Shown here one piece after another: positions 7,407 to 13,889 of a DNA stretch of 13,889 nucleotides. The notes beneath the pieces were generated by a model, which saw only the letters and a list, made by a program, of their open reading frames with translations, searched no databases and was not told the DNA's origin. The DNA is from Candidatus Saccharimonadota bacterium (GTDB lineage: Bacteria; Patescibacteriota; Saccharimonadia; Saccharimonadales; Saccharimonadaceae), in contig JAGCAL010000096.1 in assembly GCA_017652715.1 (NCBI GenBank), positions 1 through 13,889 on the forward strand. The letters run 5' to 3'. Both the position numbers and the translations under genes were made by a program. The stretch's first letter is position 1. Each line of letters starts with the position of its first letter.

Positions 7407-7423
7407 GAGCTAATATTAGAGTT

Positions 7424-7452
7424 ATTATAGCATGAAAAGAGGTTAGTGTAAA
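7424..7452 (-). promoter_or_regulatory. Sigma70-type promoter of the rpsF operon
   Basis: The -10 is TATAAT at 7424-7429 with an extended TG (TGC-TATAAT, 7430-7432). The -35 is TTTACA (5 of 6 consensus) at 7447-7452 and the spacer is 17 bp. Expected transcription start is near 7417, which gives a leader of about 54 nt. The -35 lies just past the stop codon of the upstream membrane-protein gene. Confidence 0.8.
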
Positions 7453-7461
7453 GAGGTTAGT
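7436..7461 (-). repeat. 12-bp direct repeat around the rpsF -35 box
   Basis: Minus-strand ACTAACCTCTTT occurs twice, at 7450-7461 and 7436-7447, with a 14 bp period. A partial third copy (ctaacc) lies just upstream. The copies cover most of the -35 element and part of the spacer, a typical place for a regulator site, but the upstream copy also overlaps the stop codon of the preceding gene, so chance cannot be excluded. Confidence 0.4.
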
Positions 7462-8233
7462 CGGTTAGAGTGTAGTCTAGGTCGCTTGGGTGTGTAACTT
7501 CGATTCGAAATCTGTTTGGCGAGACGCCGAAGGTTTCTAATTTTTCCTTTACCTCATCAATGTAGCCTTTTTCTTCTGATTCGGTGAAATCGGCTTTGTT
7601 TGGATTGATGCGAAGTGCCTTGTCGTCATCGTATGATACGACGTTAAAATCGTTAAATGTGGATTGTTCTATATAGGCTGAGGCATAAAGATTTCTGTCC
7701 TTATCGTCATATTTACTGCTACACTCGTGACTCGGGTATTTTTTCTCATTATATTCATCTAGACAGAGCACCAGAGCTAGGCTATCTGGGTCAAATAACA
7801 CTTTCGGGTATTCATAGATGATTTGATAGGATTGTTCTAGATTCGGTAAATCTACAACCATACTTAGAAAACTAGATTCAGTATCATTAGAATAGTGGGT
7901 TTTAAATGTGTTTTCTCTTACTTCTGCCGTCGTTTTCACCTTATCTAGGTTTGTAGAACTCTGGACAATTTTTTGGTAGAGGGCTTTTTCGATTTCATCT
8001 TTATTAGATTCCGATAGCCAACTCGCTCCTTCTGGTAAGTTTTCAATATGTGCTTCCGGCAAATTTTCGAGATTTTCGTAAGAAATATAGTCGTCTCGGT
8101 TAAGCAAATTGAAGAAGATAGTGATTATGATTATGGAGAATAGTATTTGTAGAAAAGCAAAAACAATGACAAGAGGGCTGACCTTTTCGGTTCTATCCGA
8201 ACTTAGAAATCTCTGTACAAAATCATTTTGCAT
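7457..8233 (-). CDS. Single-pass membrane protein, unknown function
   Basis: Not recognised. From the chosen start it has 258 residues: a cytoplasmic N-terminus of about 17, a strongly hydrophobic helix at about 18-44, then an acidic extracytoplasmic region with many Asp, Glu, Tyr and Ser residues and two cysteines (LVLCLDEY and HECSS) about 14 residues apart. An in-frame ATG at 8251 lacks a ribosome site. ATG at 8233 overlaps the TGA of the large hydrolase gene (TGATG) and has AAGGA upstream, so the two are translationally coupled. Coupling suggests a partner or membrane anchor for the hydrolase. The end (helix, then a Gly, then a beta-like strand) resembles the end of the PEGA protein at the front of the cassette, without enough identity to claim homology. 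Confidence 0.8.
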   Translation of the reverse strand: MQNDFVQRFLSSDRTEKVSPLVIVFAFLQILFSIIIITIFFNLLNRDDYISYENLENLPEAHIENLPEGASWLSESNKDEIEKALYQKIVQSSTNLDKVKTTAEVRENTFKTHYSNDTESSFLSMVVDLPNLEQSYQIIYEYPKVLFDPDSLALVLCLDEYNEKKYPSHECSSKYDDKDRNLYASAYIEQSTFNDFNVVSYDDDKALRINPNKADFTESEEKGYIDEVKEKLETFGVSPNRFRIEVTHPSDLDYTLTD

Positions 8234-10911
8234 CAATTTTTTCCTTTCCATCTGAAGAAATACGTATCGTTGCCTTCTGTCCAGTTAATTCTCTTCACTG
8301 AACCGTCACTAGTCCCGGAATAACCAAGTGTTTCGTTGTTGCCGCTTTTCCCTTCTTGGCCGCCGGTTTCCGCAATCCTAGTAACTTTACCGTTATCTAT
8401 TTCTACTACGATACCACCGTGGCCTTTCCAACTGCCACCGTCGCCATTATATCCTCCATACGCAAAAATATCACCTGGGCGTACTTCTGATAATGGTATT
8501 CTTACATAAGAAGACTCTGCACCGCTTTTAATGGACTCTGAGCTAAATATGTCGTCTTCCGTAAATTGATCTTTATAGGTCATATAATAAACCATGCTAG
8601 CGAATCCAGTACAGTCGATAACGTTTTTAGCATTATTGTTTAGAACGTTGTCGAAGTTTGAGATTGAACGTCCTCCGCCGAGTTCATACTCGGCTCCGTT
8701 TTGGTTTGCGAGGTCTATTACCTTTTGTACATTGGCTAATATATCCCTGCTTAGCGTAGTATTGTTATTATTACCTTCCTCGTCACAATATGTAGTGTTA
8801 TTGCTACAGGTATTACCATTTCCACGAATAGCCATAACCGCGTAATGACTGTCTTTTATCACGTCGCTTAAAGGCATTCTGCGATTATTTCTACCGTTAT
8901 TTCTCCCGCCAGAATCCGCAATCGTAACAATATCATTTTCGTCGATATCGAATATACCGACATAGTGTCCTCCCTTGGTAAACGGATTCGTCTGGGGGCT
9001 TTCTTCGGTAAGGTTTTGACCAGAAATGTGAACCATCCAGCCTTCTTTAAGAGCACTGCGAATTGATTCTTCGGTGCGCTCAATTTGTTTGGTTTCACAA
9101 CCGTATTTTTCACAAACGGCTTGCGTTGCGGTTACTCTATTGCCATCTACGTATCGATTGCCTAGAGTTAATGATGCGATATCAATTGGAGTAACTTCTC
9201 TACCAGTCGCTACGGTAACCAACATTGCCATGGATGACGGTCCGCATCCACATGCACAAATACCTCCTTCTTTACACCATGGTGTTGCACCGGAGCAGCC
9301 ATAATCTACGCCATCATAATCCCCTTGATAGTACTGAGGGTAATCTTCAACGTTTTCGTAAACTTTATTGCAACCGCCCGCGCTTGAATTAGATAAGGCA
9401 TCTGAGATAACATCGACCCAGTTACTGTAATATTGGTCCTTTAGATGTATGTCGTCATCTTCATAATACTCATCTTTAGCGACAGCGGCCCAGTCTGCGA
9501 CATAGAAGTTGTCGTGCTCGTTGGCGTATTTTCTTTTTGCTGTATTGCCATCATCAAACTGGCCCTGATCATCTTCTGTTGTTTTAGCAGTAACAACAAT
9601 AACTTTTGTTCCTCTGTCTTTAACGAGTTCATTAATTTTATCTAGGGTAGCCTGATGATTATCCATAGAATCATTCGTGCCAAGAGCAAGAACGAGATAT
9701 GGTCGCAGGGCGTTTTTGTCAATTATGCTTATCAAAATATCGATACCGGATTTTCCTCCCCTAGTGTCAGTATTATCATCGTAGGAAAGCCAATCTAGAT
9801 GCTTTCCGACTTGAATATAGCTATATGGAGAATTCCCGTTTCCAGGATTTTTGTCGCCAAGATCTACGCCGGGAAATTTCGTCTGAATTTTCTCTAGGGC
9901 ACCGACGGAATAGGAATCGCCGATCCAGGTGATTTCATTACCAGAGACGGTGGCTTTTTCGCTGTTTGAAGACGAAATGTTATTGCTTGAGCTAGAATTG
10001 CCTTTGTAGGATGAGTTCACGCAGACAAAATCTATCATGTCGTCGTATTCTGTTTTAGCTAAGGAAGCCCTTCCTGATAATGTTTCTTCCGTTTCGCAGC
10101 TACCGCAGCGTTCGTAATACCTTGCCCAGTAGCGGGCTGCGCCTTCTACAGTGGTTTCGGCTAGAAAGTCTTTTAGAACAAATCCACCGTCATCCGGTTC
10201 ATTCGGTGCATCGGTTTCAAACCCTAGTTCCTTAAAAATAAAATCTAGCTCTAGTTTCATTAGCTTCTCAAATTCACTCTCGCCAATCATTTTAATCAAG
10301 GTGTCGCCATCAACATCATATGTTAAATCTTCGAAATATTTAATTAGACTTGGGTCACGTTCGCTTATATAGTGTAAGTAGTCACTAAGATATGAAGTAA
10401 TCTGAACAACACCTATGCCAACGGTGCAGCTATTTCCGAAACATTCGTCATAGACTTCTTTCCAGCTCTTGCCTAGCCTGGGTTGGTTTTGATCGTTTAC
10501 TTGCCAGTCTGTCGGACTATCGCCTTCGCTGTCTATGTTACCCATAATTGCAGCGACATGGACAGCGTCGAATTTTTGCGAAAATGCTGACCAATATTTT
10601 TCCTTCCATGTCTTACCGCAATATCCAGACGTACTGCTATTTGGGTTGTCGACACATGGGGTGTAGAAGAGTATATCATTTTGCGCAAAAAAGGATTTAT
10701 CCCAGGTTGAGGCTTTACCAATAGTATTAGTGGCAGCAAAAGCATTATTGCCAATTATGCTAGAGAACTGGCGGTTTCCACTAGACGAATCTTCGGGATT
10801 TAGCATCGGCAGTCCGAGGGTTAAGAGGAATAACCATGCAATACTAAATAAAACTGCGAAAGATTTTTTTAATACTCTTTTTCTACCGTGAACTTTTTTA
10901 ATAGATTTCAT
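8233..10911 (-). CDS. Exported four-domain cell-wall hydrolase (lysozyme-like/SGNH/C39-like/NlpC-P60)
   Basis: An 892-residue exported or membrane-tethered protein. A basic N-terminus and hydrophobic segment at about 16-37 look like a signal or anchor; a possible AFA cleavage site is near 57-59. Domain 1 (about 95-297) resembles phage-tail lysozyme, with MGNIDSEG carrying a likely catalytic Glu129, and GIGVVQITSY. A Ser/Asn linker follows. Domain 2 (about 325-505) is SGNH hydrolase-like: GDS with Ser333, GTND with Asn413, and DDIH with Asp486/His489. Domain 3 (about 530-695) is C39-like: CGPSS with Cys556, GGHY with His649, Asp666. Domain 4 (about 722-892) is NlpC/P60-like: DCTGF with Cys767 and GHGG with His821. 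Expected substrates are glycan, O-acyl groups and peptide crosslinks. Eighteen cysteines, many in close pairs, suggest disulfides. ATG at 10911 has GAGGT upstream and overlaps the PEGA gene by 14 bases. Activities are inferred from motifs. Confidence 0.88.
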   Translation of the reverse strand: MKSIKKVHGRKRVLKKSFAVLFSIAWLFLLTLGLPMLNPEDSSSGNRQFSSIIGNNAFAATNTIGKASTWDKSFFAQNDILFYTPCVDNPNSSTSGYCGKTWKEKYWSAFSQKFDAVHVAAIMGNIDSEGDSPTDWQVNDQNQPRLGKSWKEVYDECFGNSCTVGIGVVQITSYLSDYLHYISERDPSLIKYFEDLTYDVDGDTLIKMIGESEFEKLMKLELDFIFKELGFETDAPNEPDDGGFVLKDFLAETTVEGAARYWARYYERCGSCETEETLSGRASLAKTEYDDMIDFVCVNSSYKGNSSSSNNISSSNSEKATVSGNEITWIGDSYSVGALEKIQTKFPGVDLGDKNPGNGNSPYSYIQVGKHLDWLSYDDNTDTRGGKSGIDILISIIDKNALRPYLVLALGTNDSMDNHQATLDKINELVKDRGTKVIVVTAKTTEDDQGQFDDGNTAKRKYANEHDNFYVADWAAVAKDEYYEDDDIHLKDQYYSNWVDVISDALSNSSAGGCNKVYENVEDYPQYYQGDYDGVDYGCSGATPWCKEGGICACGCGPSSMAMLVTVATGREVTPIDIASLTLGNRYVDGNRVTATQAVCEKYGCETKQIERTEESIRSALKEGWMVHISGQNLTEESPQTNPFTKGGHYVGIFDIDENDIVTIADSGGRNNGRNNRRMPLSDVIKDSHYAVMAIRGNGNTCSNNTTYCDEEGNNNNTTLSRDILANVQKVIDLANQNGAEYELGGGRSISNFDNVLNNNAKNVIDCTGFASMVYYMTYKDQFTEDDIFSSESIKSGAESSYVRIPLSEVRPGDIFAYGGYNGDGGSWKGHGGIVVEIDNGKVTRIAETGGQEGKSGNNETLGYSGTSDGSVKRINWTEGNDTYFFRWKGKN

Positions 10912-11605
10912 AAATTACCTCATAATCGTCTATATTTAGTCCTTGATCTCTGATTAGTTGCTTAACGAATTCTGTGTCGTCAGTTAGCGCCATGATGGCT
11001 TTAATGCAGAGAGTTTTTGTACATTTGTCGTCGTAGTTAACTTTAATCGAAACTTTTCTTTTTACCTCTCTGCCGGAATCCGTTTCCTCATATTCAGTTA
11101 AACGGATCGGGAGCTTTTCCTGCCAAAGATTGTATTCTTTCTGATAGTTATCGATGAATTTTTCCGCTGAGGTATCTTGGTCGATTGTCATATTGTTTCT
11201 AGTGGAAGCGATTTCAGCAAGCTTTAGGAATGAAACATAGTTGTCCTTAAGTTCATAAAACTTGAGGTCGTTTTCCGGGCCGGAAAGAAAGGCCGTGACG
11301 GTTACAGCGTGGCGCGGAGCGATGTCGATAGTAAAAGTTTTAGACTCAAGATTTTCATGAGATATTTTTATTTCGTAGGTTCCGGGGGTAATCGTGTGGA
11401 CGCCATTACTAAAATTAGTGTTGCCGTTAACAGAGATGGTGGCATCCACAGGGGCAATATTAAATTCAATAGTAGAAACTTTAGTGGCGTTATAAATCGC
11501 CATACCGATAACTATGATTAGAGCTAAGACATCGATGACTAGAATTATGCGAACCCATCTATTCCTAAAAAAGCCCTTGAGCGGCGAAATACTCCCATCT
11601 TGCAT
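10898..11605 (-). CDS. Membrane-anchored PEGA-domain protein
   Basis: The 235-residue protein has a cytoplasmic N-terminus of about 18, one membrane helix at about 19-41, and a PEGA-type beta domain at about 46-107 (STIEFNIAPVDATISVNG, then HTITPGTYEIKISHENLES). The remaining extracytoplasmic region ends in a small alpha/beta segment and has a cysteine pair at 195 and 200. PEGA domains are found in surface and envelope proteins of many bacteria and are thought to be binding or spacer modules. It is the first gene of the cassette with the large hydrolase, with which it overlaps by 14 bases, so it may place or hold that enzyme at the surface (inference). The start has no Shine-Dalgarno site but lies 6 nt from a perfect TATAAT. 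Confidence 0.85.
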   Translation of the reverse strand: MQDGSISPLKGFFRNRWVRIILVIDVLALIIVIGMAIYNATKVSTIEFNIAPVDATISVNGNTNFSNGVHTITPGTYEIKISHENLESKTFTIDIAPRHAVTVTAFLSGPENDLKFYELKDNYVSFLKLAEIASTRNNMTIDQDTSAEKFIDNYQKEYNLWQEKLPIRLTEYEETDSGREVKRKVSIKVNYDDKCTKTLCIKAIMALTDDTEFVKQLIRDQGLNIDDYEVIYEIY

Positions 11606-11611
11606 ATGGTT

Positions 11612-11620
11612 ATTATAGCA
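11612..11620 (-). promoter_or_regulatory. Extended -10 promoter of the envelope cassette, leaderless
   Basis: Minus-strand TGC-TATAAT, followed by exactly 6 nt and the ATG at 11605, placing +1 on the start codon. The -35 position at a 17 bp spacing (TTTAGC, 11635-11640, overlapping the ftsK stop) is weak. It lies in the 30 bp gap after ftsK. Confidence 0.7.
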
Positions 11621-11632
11621 TATTTTTATATG
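11619..11632. repeat. Small palindrome next to the cassette -10 box
   Basis: CATAT-4 bases-ATATG is a perfect 5 bp inverted repeat whose end overlaps the TG of the extended -10. It could be an operator for a dimeric regulator, but A/T-rich palindromes of this size arise easily by chance and there is no local regulator gene. Confidence 0.25.
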
Positions 11633-11635
11633 GAG

Positions 11636-13834
11636 CTAAAGATTCGCGAGTTCGTCGAATTCTTCCATGGAATGGATGAGCATATCGCGGGGTTTATTGC
11701 CGTTGGCTGGGCCGATGACGTTAATTTCTTCAAGCCAGACGCCAAGACCAGAAACGAAGCCATGGGACTTGCTTAGATAGGTTTGGAGCAAGGAAGTCGA
11801 GAATTTACCCTTGTTTAGGCAGATTTCGACGGCTTTACGAACTAGCGGATCATTCGGGTCAAACTTACGACCAAGGCCATCAAGGCCACCTATCTCGCCA
11901 CCGCCGCCCATTCCTTTAATTGCGACTTGCTGAGAGACAATTTCGTCATTATATACGTATCGCTGCGAGCGCTGGGCGCGCAAGAAATCAGTTACTTTTT
12001 CGATATCCTCGTCCGGAGCCCAAGCGCCCTGTATACGTTCTGGGCCGTTCTGAGTTCCCTCTGTCGAAAGAAGCATATCGCCTCTACCGAGCAGTTTTTC
12101 GGCGCCCGAAATATCAAGAATAATGCGCGATTCCATCGAACTTAAAACACGGAAGGCAATACGCGACGGAACGTTACCCTTAATAAGACCGGTAATAACT
12201 TTTACGATTGGCTTCTGGGTTGCGAGAACGAGGTGCATACCGGCAGCACGACCGAGCTGGGCGATACGAACAATGAGAGGCTCAAGTTCCTTTCCTGCCT
12301 GCATCATTAGGTCGGACATTTCGTCGATAACGATAACGATGTATGGCATCTTGCCAGTTTTATTTTCTTCCGTAGAGTCTTCGGCGGGTTTGTTCTTCTC
12401 CATTTTTTTGTTGTAGTCAGAGATAGTTTTAACTTTTTCATCGGCCATGAGATCATAGCGACGATCCATTTCGCCGGCCGCCCATTTCATCGCCGAAAGG
12501 GCTTTTGTTGTGTCGGTAATGATTGGGGTTAGGAGATGCGGAATGTCGTTATAGGAGCGCATTTCCACTTTTTTCGGGTCAACAATGATTAGACGCATGT
12601 CGGCAGGAGAATTACGATATAGGAGCGACATGATTAAGGTGTTAGTCATAACAGACTTACCAGAACCGGTTGTACCGGCGATAAGTAGATGTCTCATGTC
12701 AGCAAGGTCGGCGACAACTGGTTTACCGGAAATATCCTTACCAACCGCAAAGGTTAGCGGGCCAGAAGCACGGCGCCAGATGTCGGTTTCGAGAATGCCG
12801 CGCAGAGAAACGCCTTCAGCGCGGATATTAGGCACTTCGACACCGATAAGTTGCGTCCCTGGAATCGGAGCTTCGATACGCACGGTCGTAGCGGAAAGCT
12901 TATAGGCTAGCTCTTTATCACGAGCTGCAATCTTCGCGAGGTTAACGCCGCCTGGGGCTCTAAGGGTATATTGCGTAACACGCGGACCGATATTTGCTCC
13001 TTCCATTTCGACGTCAATGCCGAATTCAGCAAAAGTACTTTTAATAATGTAGGCATTTTGTTGGACATTACCGGAGTCGGCAGGAGATTGTTTTTTAGTA
13101 AGCAGGTTAATCGCAGGCATCTTCCAGTCGGGGTCAGACATAGCGACAAGGGCTTTTTCTTCCTGCGGCTTCGCAGCCGGCTCAGGACGGTTAGAATGTT
13201 TATGGAAAGAAGGTCGAGTGGTAGTTTCCTCATCTGAGGAGCCGATGCCGGAATTGACTTTGATTTCGAGTTGTCCAAATTTTTTATTCCCGCGCGAAGG
13301 TTTTTCCGCGTTTTTATTGTGACTGGTTAAATTCTTCGTACCTTTAAAGAAGGTAATTGGCGAAATTTGAAGAATAAAGGCAGCGGTGATGAAAATCAGA
13401 ACAATGTAGATAAATATTACGACACCTTGGCTTAGGATATTTGTCGCAAGAGAGTTTAGCCATTCGCCAAAAATACCGCCATTTTTCCAAATAGCGGCAA
13501 TGCCGGAAATCCAAAAAATCATTAGGACGCTCGCGATATAAACGGGTACCGCGACGCGGTTGTCTTCGCTACGAAAAATCTTTACGGCGAGATAGACTAG
13601 GAGCGCAGGAATAAAATAAGTTGCAAAGCCAAGACCTTGTAAGATAAAGTTATGGATAACATTCAAGGCGGTACCGCCCGCACCAAACCAAGTTACTACG
13701 AAGAATAGTGCCAACGCAATCATTAGGACTGCGGTAATCTGGCGCCAGAAACCTCCAGGGAGTTCGTGCTCAACAGGCGCTTCTTTAGTTCGTTTCGAAG
13801 TTCTGCGTGTTGATTTTCGTCTCTTTTTAGCCAT
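11636..13834 (-). CDS. ftsK: DNA translocase FtsK/SpoIIIE
   Basis: Membrane-anchored hexameric motor that pumps chromosomal DNA through the closing septum. From the chosen start it has 732 residues. A Lys/Arg-rich N-terminus is followed by about four membrane helices (about 30-160), a short linker, an alpha domain, and the RecA-like motor with Walker A AGTTGSGKSV (near 386-395) and Walker B IVIDEMSDLMM (near 501-511), then HLVLATQKP and a C-terminal winged-helix gamma domain (about 676-720, ending GNKPRDML). Earlier in-frame starts exist at 13867 and 13840; ATG at 13834 is preferred because 13840 abuts the -10 box and 13867 lies upstream of it. The gamma recognition helix differs from the E. 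coli and B. subtilis proteins: the conserved R-A-A-R segment is replaced by F-V-S-G. Confidence 0.95.
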   Translation of the reverse strand: MAKKRRKSTRRTSKRTKEAPVEHELPGGFWRQITAVLMIALALFFVVTWFGAGGTALNVIHNFILQGLGFATYFIPALLVYLAVKIFRSEDNRVAVPVYIASVLMIFWISGIAAIWKNGGIFGEWLNSLATNILSQGVVIFIYIVLIFITAAFILQISPITFFKGTKNLTSHNKNAEKPSRGNKKFGQLEIKVNSGIGSSDEETTTRPSFHKHSNRPEPAAKPQEEKALVAMSDPDWKMPAINLLTKKQSPADSGNVQQNAYIIKSTFAEFGIDVEMEGANIGPRVTQYTLRAPGGVNLAKIAARDKELAYKLSATTVRIEAPIPGTQLIGVEVPNIRAEGVSLRGILETDIWRRASGPLTFAVGKDISGKPVVADLADMRHLLIAGTTGSGKSVMTNTLIMSLLYRNSPADMRLIIVDPKKVEMRSYNDIPHLLTPIITDTTKALSAMKWAAGEMDRRYDLMADEKVKTISDYNKKMEKNKPAEDSTEENKTGKMPYIVIVIDEMSDLMMQAGKELEPLIVRIAQLGRAAGMHLVLATQKPIVKVITGLIKGNVPSRIAFRVLSSMESRIILDISGAEKLLGRGDMLLSTEGTQNGPERIQGAWAPDEDIEKVTDFLRAQRSQRYVYNDEIVSQQVAIKGMGGGGEIGGLDGLGRKFDPNDPLVRKAVEICLNKGKFSTSLLQTYLSKSHGFVSGLGVWLEEINVIGPANGNKPRDMLIHSMEEFDELANL

Positions 13835-13840
13835 GGTCAT

Positions 13841-13849
13841 ATTATAGCA
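13841..13849 (-). promoter_or_regulatory. Extended -10 promoter of ftsK, predicted leaderless
   Basis: Minus-strand TGC-TATAAT with 6 nt between it and the ATG at 13834, so +1 falls on the start codon. The best -35 at a 17 bp spacing (TTGTGC) matches only the TTG. There is no Shine-Dalgarno sequence upstream. The remaining bases to the window edge show no further feature. Confidence 0.7.
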
Positions 13850-13889
13850 CACTTCAGAGGAAAGCACAAGAGGTTTAAGTTTACTTTAC

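Noticed and set aside
7364..7456. Intrinsic terminator in the gap between the envelope cassette and rpsF
   Set aside because: The only stems are the leader hairpins, and neither is GC-rich or followed by a U run in the right direction; the gap is taken up by the promoter and leader.
7748..7753. TATAAT on the minus strand inside the 258-residue protein gene
   Set aside because: It has no extended TG, no nearby start codon and no good -35; likely chance within coding sequence. The same applies to the one at 11948-11953 inside ftsK.
8233..8235. TGA read as an amino acid (recoded UGA)
   Set aside because: The hydrolase ends naturally at this TGA with the next gene starting on it (TGATG) and its own ribosome site, so TGA behaves as a stop.
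8868..9113. 81-residue alternative frame inside the hydrolase gene
   Set aside because: It is out of frame within conserved C39-like sequence and shows no protein motif of its own.

Overview
All well-supported genes in this window lie on the minus strand, are tightly packed, and form three or four transcription units plus the first codons of another gene at the left edge. The gene content and style suggest a Patescibacteria/CPR genome, most likely Candidatus Saccharibacteria (TM7). The reasons are a type IV pilus set with enlarged PilN and PilO, a methyltransferase of the TlyA family that lacks the S4 domain, a short S18, very short intergenic gaps and perfect TATAAT boxes set right against start codons. 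That taxonomic call is inference from general knowledge. TGA is used as a normal stop (the large hydrolase gene ends in TGA), which argues against the UGA-glycine code of Gracilibacteria and Absconditabacteria.

Right to left, which is the direction of transcription: (1) 13834-11636, ftsK DNA translocase, with its own extended -10 promoter. (2) 11605-7457, a three-gene cell-envelope cassette: a membrane-anchored PEGA-domain protein, an 892-residue exported protein that combines four enzyme-like domains (phage-tail-lysozyme-like, SGNH esterase-like, C39-like cysteine peptidase, NlpC/P60-like), and a second single-pass membrane protein of unknown function. (3) 7363-5224, a translation/replication operon rpsF-ssb-rpsR-efp plus a TlyA/FtsJ-like methyltransferase, driven by a good sigma70-type promoter and a structured 5' leader. 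(4) 5198-38, a type IV pilus inner-membrane platform and motor operon: pilM, pilN, pilO, a 94-residue membrane protein and pilB. Its promoter lies inside the end of the methyltransferase gene. (5) 16-1, the first five codons of a further gene, again with its own promoter.

How the genes fit together: PilM binds the cytoplasmic N-terminus of PilN. PilN and PilO form the periplasmic or wall-zone collar, and PilB powers pilus extension. The envelope cassette looks built to cut cell-wall material outside the cell; in an episymbiont it could act on its own wall or on that of a host. The central operon supplies ribosome parts, SSB and EF-P.

The most striking signal is the start architecture. Four transcription-unit-leading genes (starts at 16, 5198, 11605, 13834) have a perfect TATAAT box exactly 6 nt (7 nt for pilM) upstream of the ATG and no Shine-Dalgarno sequence. 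Downstream genes and rpsF have clear Shine-Dalgarno sites. This predicts leaderless mRNAs. The second is the four-enzyme exported hydrolase with its two membrane-anchored neighbours. No stretch over 300 bases lacks a gene, and I saw no tRNA, rRNA, CRISPR array, insertion sequence or convincing intrinsic terminator.
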